In this document: piece after piece, positions 8,871-13,139 of the stretch | Layout of the letters: each line of letters begins with the position of its first letter | Position numbering within the stretch: the stretch's first letter is position 1 | Source: Cyclostephanos tholiformis | Lineage: Eukaryota > Bacillariophyta > Thalassiosirophyceae > Thalassiosirales > Thalassiosiraceae | Direction of reading: 5' to 3' | NCBI GenBank assembly: GCA_036939975.1 | Contig: JALLPB010000756.1 | Coordinates: forward strand, 1-13,139 | Length of the DNA: 13,139 nucleotides | Notes under the pieces: model-generated | The model's input: only the letters and a program-made list of their open reading frames with translations | Databases searched by the model: none | What the model was told of the DNA's origin: nothing | Position numbers and translations under genes: made by a program

Positions 8871-10166
8871 ATGCTTTCTATTTGCAAAACGACGGCCATT
8901 GCGGTCATGATAGTCTCCTCGGCAAACGCTTTCGTTACCAACCCTGTCACGCGCACCCTGCTGACATCAAGTCGCGCCGCATGCAGGATCAGACCTCCCA
9001 TCCATCTTCCTCATCTTAAAATGTCGGCGAGGCATTCAACTCAACAACGCGCTACGGTAGACGACGACGCGCAAGACAATGAAATAGAACGTCTCAAGAA
9101 AATGGCAGCCAAGCTACGCGCCGAGGCGGCATCGCTCGAGGCCGATAAGGCAAAGCAACTAGCGGAAGCGGCCGAGAAGGCATTCAGACGGTTTGACATG
9201 AATTTGGACGGAGTAGTTAGCCTCAGCGAGCTGAAGATGGGATTGGAAAAGGAGTTAAAGGTATGTCAACATGAGCCAAATTTATTTATGCAATGCGTTG
9301 AATCGCATCACATATTCGTTTACTCAACATCACTGTGCATTTTGCAACGTGCGCTGATTACGTACTGCTTTCAGACTGAAATTTCCGAAAAGAGAGTGAA
9401 AGAACTTATGGACGTGTTCGATAAGTCTGGCGATGGTGCGCTCCAGCTCGACGAGTTTGTGACAGTGGACAGATTCCGAAATCAGTTGGAGGCGCTGGCC
9501 CGAGAGGAGAAAAGACTAGCCAGCGAGGCAGAGCAGGAACTCAAACGAAGGCAGCAGGAGGCATTGTTGGCGGAGGCGAAGTTGGAATTTCTGAACGAAA
9601 AAGAACCAACCACTTCCGACAAGATCATATCGATTCTTCCTTACCTCTTCCCGTTGATGGACGGATTGCAATACGGTCGGTTCTTGCTCGGTGCTGACGA
9701 CGCGGGTGCCAATCCATTCGTCATCGTATTGGCGCTGCTGTACAGTCTGTATCGATCCATCCCTTTCTCGGGGTTCGTTGCCTTCTTCGCATTGAACTTC
9801 TTATCTGGAAATCCATCTCTGAATCGACTAGTCCGATTCAATATGCAGCAAGCCATATTCCTCGATATTGCTCTGATCTTTCCATCATTGATTTTGGGGT
9901 TGGGCGGACTCGCAGCAGGGGCCCTTGGGTCGCCTGTTACCATTGCGGCTGGAGAGATATTTTCTAATGTTATATTTGGAACGCTGTTGCTGATTTTAGC
10001 TTATTGCGCAGGAAGCTCTTTGTTGGGGAAGGAACCAAACAACATTCCCATCATATCTCAGTCTGTGAAGGACCGCATGCCAACAATCGACATGTTTGAT
10101 AATGAAGGGCGGTTTGTTCTTAGAGAAGATGATGACAAATCAAAGAAAGATAAGGATGAAAAATAA
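8871..10166 (+). CDS. Plastid-targeted EF-hand/Tic20-domain fusion protein, 393 aa, two exons
   Basis: Model join(8871..9260, 9375..10166), ATG in good context (ACAATG), TAA at 10164-10166. Residues 1-20 form a signal peptide ending ANA, followed by F21 and a Ser/Thr/Arg-rich stretch: the ASAFAP-type bipartite signal for complex plastids. Residues 69-105 are a charged Ala/Glu/Lys-rich helix. Two EF-hands follow, DMNLDGVVSLSE (109-120) and DKSGDGALQLDE (146-157), 37 residues apart, the usual spacing of a paired lobe. A second long charged helix spans 163-207. Residues 213-352 match the Tic20 family of the inner-envelope protein translocon: LPYLFPLMDGLQYGRFLL, YRSIPFSGFVAFFALNFLSG and RFNMQQAIFLD, with about four hydrophobic segments. 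The C-terminus is acidic/basic. Known Tic20 proteins are short and lack EF-hands, so this may be a calcium-responsive import component. That role is inference; the domain calls are firm. Confidence 0.9.
   Translation: MLSICKTTAIAVMIVSSANAFVTNPVTRTLLTSSRAACRIRPPIHLPHLKMSARHSTQQRATVDDDAQDNEIERLKKMAAKLRAEAASLEADKAKQLAEAAEKAFRRFDMNLDGVVSLSELKMGLEKELKVCQHEPNLFMQCVESHHIFVYSTSLCILQRALITYCFQTEISEKRVKELMDVFDKSGDGALQLDEFVTVDRFRNQLEALAREEKRLASEAEQELKRRQQEALLAEAKLEFLNEKEPTTSDKIISILPYLFPLMDGLQYGRFLLGADDAGANPFVIVLALLYSLYRSIPFSGFVAFFALNFLSGNPSLNRLVRFNMQQAIFLDIALIFPSLILGLGGLAAGALGSPVTIAAGEIFSNVIFGTLLLILAYCAGSSLLGKEPNNIPIISQSVKDRMPTIDMFDNEGRFVLREDDDKSKKDKDEK
9261..9374 (+). other. Phase-0 intron between the two EF-hands (114 bp, stop-free)
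   Basis: Donor AAAG|GTATGT and acceptor TGCTTTCAG|ACT. It is 38 codons long and has no in-frame stop. Removing it gives the canonical EF-hand spacing and removes a Cys/His-rich stretch unlike the surrounding helix, so it is treated as an intron. If retained it would insert 38 residues. Confidence 0.85.
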
Positions 10167-10303
10167 TTGTCATCCATTACATTCATTCATAGCAGAATAA
10201 TTTGGCGGTTTGTCAACCAGCTGCCTAAGTGTACGAAGTAAGGGCCTCTTTGTCTTAAAGTGGCACTTTACTTAGTAAGAATTGTTGTTATGACCATAAA
10301 TAT
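10167..10303 (+). other. 3' flank of the plastid gene
   Basis: No gene is present. The stretch contains a 15-bp near-perfect palindrome TAAAGTGGCACTTTA (10256-10270) and ends where the foldback element starts. Probably 3' UTR. Confidence 0.5.
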
Positions 10304-10816
10304 GACTGATAAATCTAAAACCAGGCATTTACATTTTGTCGGAAAAAAAGAGGTCATTTTGAGTAATCTCAATTTAAAGTTTTCGGCACTCTTTGACAAG
10401 TGTCAATCGGACAATCATGGTCGCCGATAAGCATGAAAAGAACTCGCAAGCATCAAACGGGCTGACAAGCATAAAATAAGCTGATAATGATAAAATGTGC
10501 TGACAAGCATAAAAAAGGTACGAAGGATCTTTATATTCTGATTCTGTTCCTCGCTCACAACCAGGAGTTGTGACGTTAAGCTAGAGTACTTATAAGTACA
10601 AAAAGTAGATACGTAGAGTTTTGGCGAGGTGGTCACTCACACGATTTCGCACCACAGCGTTTTCTGGAGAAAACAGAAAGAATAGCATTAACAACAAGAC
10701 GAAGATAAATCGATTGATGACCATACTCGAAAATGGGCCCAACAAGTTTTTTACAAAATTTCGTCCGTTTTTTGGTCCCGCCAAAATGTATATGCCTGGT
10801 TTTAGATTTATCAGTC
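10304..10816. mobile_element. 513-bp foldback (MITE-like) element with 39-nt inverted ends
   Basis: The left end 10304-10342 begins GACTGATAAATCTAAAACCA. The reverse complement of 10778-10816 is the same sequence, with 37 of 39 positions identical. No transposase frame of useful size lies inside; the ~65-codon frames at 10590-10836 are on both strands and look incidental. No clear target-site duplication is seen at the outer edges (left flank AAATAT, right flank TTACAT), so either the true ends differ slightly or the duplication has decayed. It sits about 140 bp after the stop codon of the Tic20-type gene. Non-autonomous DNA transposon is the best reading; a simple inverted duplication is the alternative. 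Confidence 0.6.
10423..10517 (+). repeat. Five tandem copies of a 19-bp unit
   Basis: Units start at 10423, 10442, 10461, 10480 and 10499, each 19 bp: GCCGATAAGCATGAAAAGA, ACTCGCAAGCATCAAACGG, GCTGACAAGCATAAAATAA, GCTGATAATGATAAAATGT, GCTGACAAGCATAAAAAAG. The second copy is the most diverged. The period is exact, with no indels, inside the foldback element. Confidence 0.8.
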
Positions 10817-11479
10817 TTACATGATGAATATCTCACTACCTAGTCTCACCTCATCCAAGACTGCTTAATGTATGTTCGCTTCAATAGCCTAGTATGACCA
10901 CCTTACAATAGGTGCAGAACCCCTGGATAAAGGATGAGTTTCACACCCTTTTGATGGGTGGATAGTGGAGCCTCGGTGTCAAATAAATTGGCTGAGTTTG
11001 AGTTTGAACAAAGCCCATGGCCCAACATCATCGACAGTAAGGATCACCATGATAAAGATTTCAAACAAGACCTATACTATTGACCATATGAGTGCATATG
11101 AAGTGCACCATGGCATTCTGCATGCCGAAAAGGGTAAAGTTGTCAGCCTTAATAATCATAAGTGATAAGTTTAAATAAATAAATAAATCTTAAAAATTTA
11201 CAACCCTATTACACTAATGTGGATTGCAGACATCATGTCTTTTGAAATGCCTTATGCAGAGCATATAGCATGGCTGCTAGGGGCTGCAGATGGTTGTCTC
11301 CTCAGGATGAAGCCCAGTATAATGTTGAGGATGCAACATTGACATACGCATAATGTGCAGTCCCTATCAATCCAGTTTTCTGAGTCTCTTGTTGGATGTG
11401 CAGCAAGCAATGTCCATTTGACCATTGGGTGTCCTACATTTTGACTGTTGAGAGATGCCCAGCTCATGCTGTAGTCACA
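10817..11479. other. CpG-poor intergenic block with a short AAAT microsatellite
   Basis: There is no gene I can support. (AAAT)4 lies at 11173-11188. A 66-codon plus-strand frame (10965-11165) and a 71-codon minus-strand frame (11252-11467) show no family motif. The latter could be the tail of the decayed element that follows on the same strand, but nothing proves it. Confidence 0.5.
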
Positions 11480-12730
11480 TCACCTCCCAGCTGAAGTCAA
11501 ATCAAGGTTTTTGTGATCATTTTTTAGACATGGCTCTCCCATGCATGCGACCCAAGTGCTTGGTGACTTTTGCCTCTTGCTTGCCTGCACCCATCGAGCT
11601 GCTGAGATTGCCAGGACCCAATAGGATTGCCTTTCCAATGATGCATTGCAATGGGATGAATAATCAAGCTTCAGGAGGAATTGGCTCCCTGCTGGGATGT
11701 CCTCCAGGGCTGTGTCCAGCAAACAGTCAACCTCCTGTAGGACTGTCACTTGCTTCAGCAAGCTGAGGTACCCCCGTTGCTTGTCATGCAACATGAAATT
11801 GCAGAAAATCCATTGTGATTGCAAAATCTGGATCAGATGTGAGACAAAAGCCTTCATCCAATCTTGCTCTGTTAGGCTGCAGGGGGTCGATGTGCAGTGA
11901 ATAAACTGTATTGTCCTGAACTCCACCGACACCTCCCCATGGAAGAACTCAGTCCAGCCAATGAGGTCCTGACTGGTGACTGCAGCACTAACAAGTGGTG
12001 TTGCCGGCTCGCCATCCCCTACCAGCAACAAAAAGACCACATTCCTTGAAAGAGAATACAAGTTCTGGGTCCTTGTGGTCCTGCGCTTGCATCCAGCTCA
12101 CTAGAGTTTAACTCCCTCCTTGATGAGAAGTATCTGCCCTCTGTCCAGGCATCTATTGAGATGCAGGCTTGTTTCTTGGGGTTTTAGGCAGTTAGGGCAT
12201 TTGTTGTCAAGTAGGTCCTGAATCCTTGCCATGTTTCCCAAGTTGCGCAGATTCCAATGCATTGCTTGGACAGCCAGACTTGGAACATGTCCGGTTTAGA
12301 CCGGAGTGCTAAATCCAAGGAGTCCCACACAACCTGATTGAATTGATGAGTGGACCAGCCAAGGCCCTCTACATTGCACACATTTATTATCTCTGTCAGC
12401 TTGGTGTAGAATTGCAGTGCTTCTTTCTTACCAAGGCAAAATTGCACCTTAGCTCCAACATCAGTAGTGGGTTTTACTGAGCCAAGGACAATGGCTGCCG
12501 ATTCCATTGGCAGAAATTGCTCTGCCTCTACTGGCCATGTATGGCTTGATTGATATCTGGCTACTGCACTGTTTGCTAGTTCATTGCAAATCACATTCAG
12601 TAGCTCCTCAAAGGAGAGCAGTGACCAGGGCTTGATCCCATCTTGGTGAGCCCTTGCATGTGCATCCTTGAATGCCATTTTGGTAAAGCACTTAACAGCT
12701 TAACTGCCAAGTCCGTTCCGGCGGGAACAA
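11480..12730 (-). pseudogene. Decayed copy of a repeat-family protein common in diatoms (zinc-motif type)
   Basis: Read on the minus strand, the pieces fall in order in three frames: VPAGTDLAVKLLSALPK (about 12730-12680), then a 164-codon segment (12678-12184) with ICNELANSAVARYQSSHTWP and KPDMFQVWLSKQ, then in another frame a C-x2-C-x8-H-x3-C zinc-type motif, CPNCLKPQETSLHLNRC (12199-12149), ending at TAG 12103-12101. Next comes a 193-codon segment (12061-11480) with QDLIGWTEFFHGEVS (11971-11927) and RQSYWVLAISAARW. From memory, this order of motifs belongs to a highly repeated diatom protein family, usually unannotated and probably carried by mobile elements. I cannot confirm its enzymatic role. 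At least three frameshifts or stops make this copy a pseudogene. The upstream part appears lost near 12730. Confidence 0.65.
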
Positions 12731-12945
12731 AACTTGTACTTTCAGGTAGATAGGTAGGTTGTTTATACATTGGAATAGTATTTAATTGTCTATGTAAAAA
12801 AACTTGGCACGCCATAAAACTATTGTAGGGTACTCTAAAATACAAAGCACAAAAGTTAACTAGCGCAAAAAAGGCGCTCCAAAACATGATTCATGCATCA
12901 TTGATTGCATGACCTTCGTACATATCGTGCACAACAGCTGGTGAG
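12731..12945. other. A/T-rich spacer, no gene seen
   Basis: No coding signal is visible. A small hairpin (AGCGC, 7-nt loop, GCGCT) lies at about 12863-12880. It separates the decayed element from the diverged satellite copy. Confidence 0.5.
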
Positions 12946-13089
12946 AAACATGTGTGTGCACTCTTAGGCTAATATGCCTCTGAAGGTGGGGGTGGATTTT
13001 TATTTTTGGTGTAAATAGGGGTATGATGGCTGAGTCCAAGTGATGCTCCAAAGCCCCGTAGACTGCACCCCACATCCATATTATATACT
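12946..13089 (+). repeat. Single diverged copy of the left-end ~190-bp repeat
   Basis: GTGTGTGCACTCTTAGGCTA, then ATGCCTCTGAAGGTGGGGGT, a T-rich run, GGGGTATGATGG and CTGCACCCCACATCCATAT follow the same order and spacing as the repeat units at 108-1345 (GGGTGCACTCTTACACTGTT, CCTCTGCAGGTTGGGGG, ATGATGGTGTGG, CCCACAT). Similarity is patchy but collinear, and the orientation is the same as in the left array. Confidence 0.65.
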
Positions 13090-13139
13090 ACGGCCTTAAT
13101 ATCAATTGACGTCAGAGAGGTAACTAAGAGTTATCTAAG

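Noticed and set aside
10590..10836. Three ~65-codon frames on both strands
   Set aside because: They overlap each other inside the foldback element and share no motif with transposases.

Overview
The window looks like a nuclear contig from a diatom, or possibly another alga with a secondary red plastid. Three things point there. The predicted genes have short GT-AG introns of 80-114 bp. One protein has a signal peptide ending in an ANA|F cleavage site, the ASAFAP-type bipartite signal of complex plastids. The right flank holds a decayed protein family that I recognise from memory as highly repeated in diatom genomes.

Layout: (1) Positions 1-105 are a truncated reverse-transcriptase fragment of Ty3/gypsy type. 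It runs straight into about 6.5 copies of a ~190-bp tandem repeat (about 108-1345). (2) 1346-3918 is CpG-starved, non-coding-looking DNA with no gene I can support. (3) 3919-10166 is a CpG-rich gene island with three genes. An intronless minus-strand gene encodes a 428-aa soluble protein with an MIT-like N-terminus. Divergent from it, 175 bp away, a five-exon gene encodes an 817-aa membrane protein with eight helices arranged as two tetraspanin-like four-helix modules. A two-exon gene then encodes a 393-aa plastid protein that joins two EF-hands to a Tic20-type membrane domain. (4) 10304-10816 is a 513-bp foldback (MITE-like) element with 39-nt inverted ends and an internal 5 x 19-bp repeat. 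(5) 10817-13139 is CpG-poor again. It carries a frameshifted minus-strand relic of a diatom repeat-family protein (about 11480-12730) and, at the far right, one diverged copy of the left-hand tandem repeat.

The picture is a small euchromatic gene island between two decayed repeat blocks whose CpGs have largely turned into TpG/CpA, as expected from long-term cytosine methylation. The first two genes probably share a bidirectional promoter. The third gene links calcium sensing to the plastid import translocon by domain content. There is no sign that the three genes form a pathway. Gene models were built by hand from splice signals and reading phase, with no transcript data.
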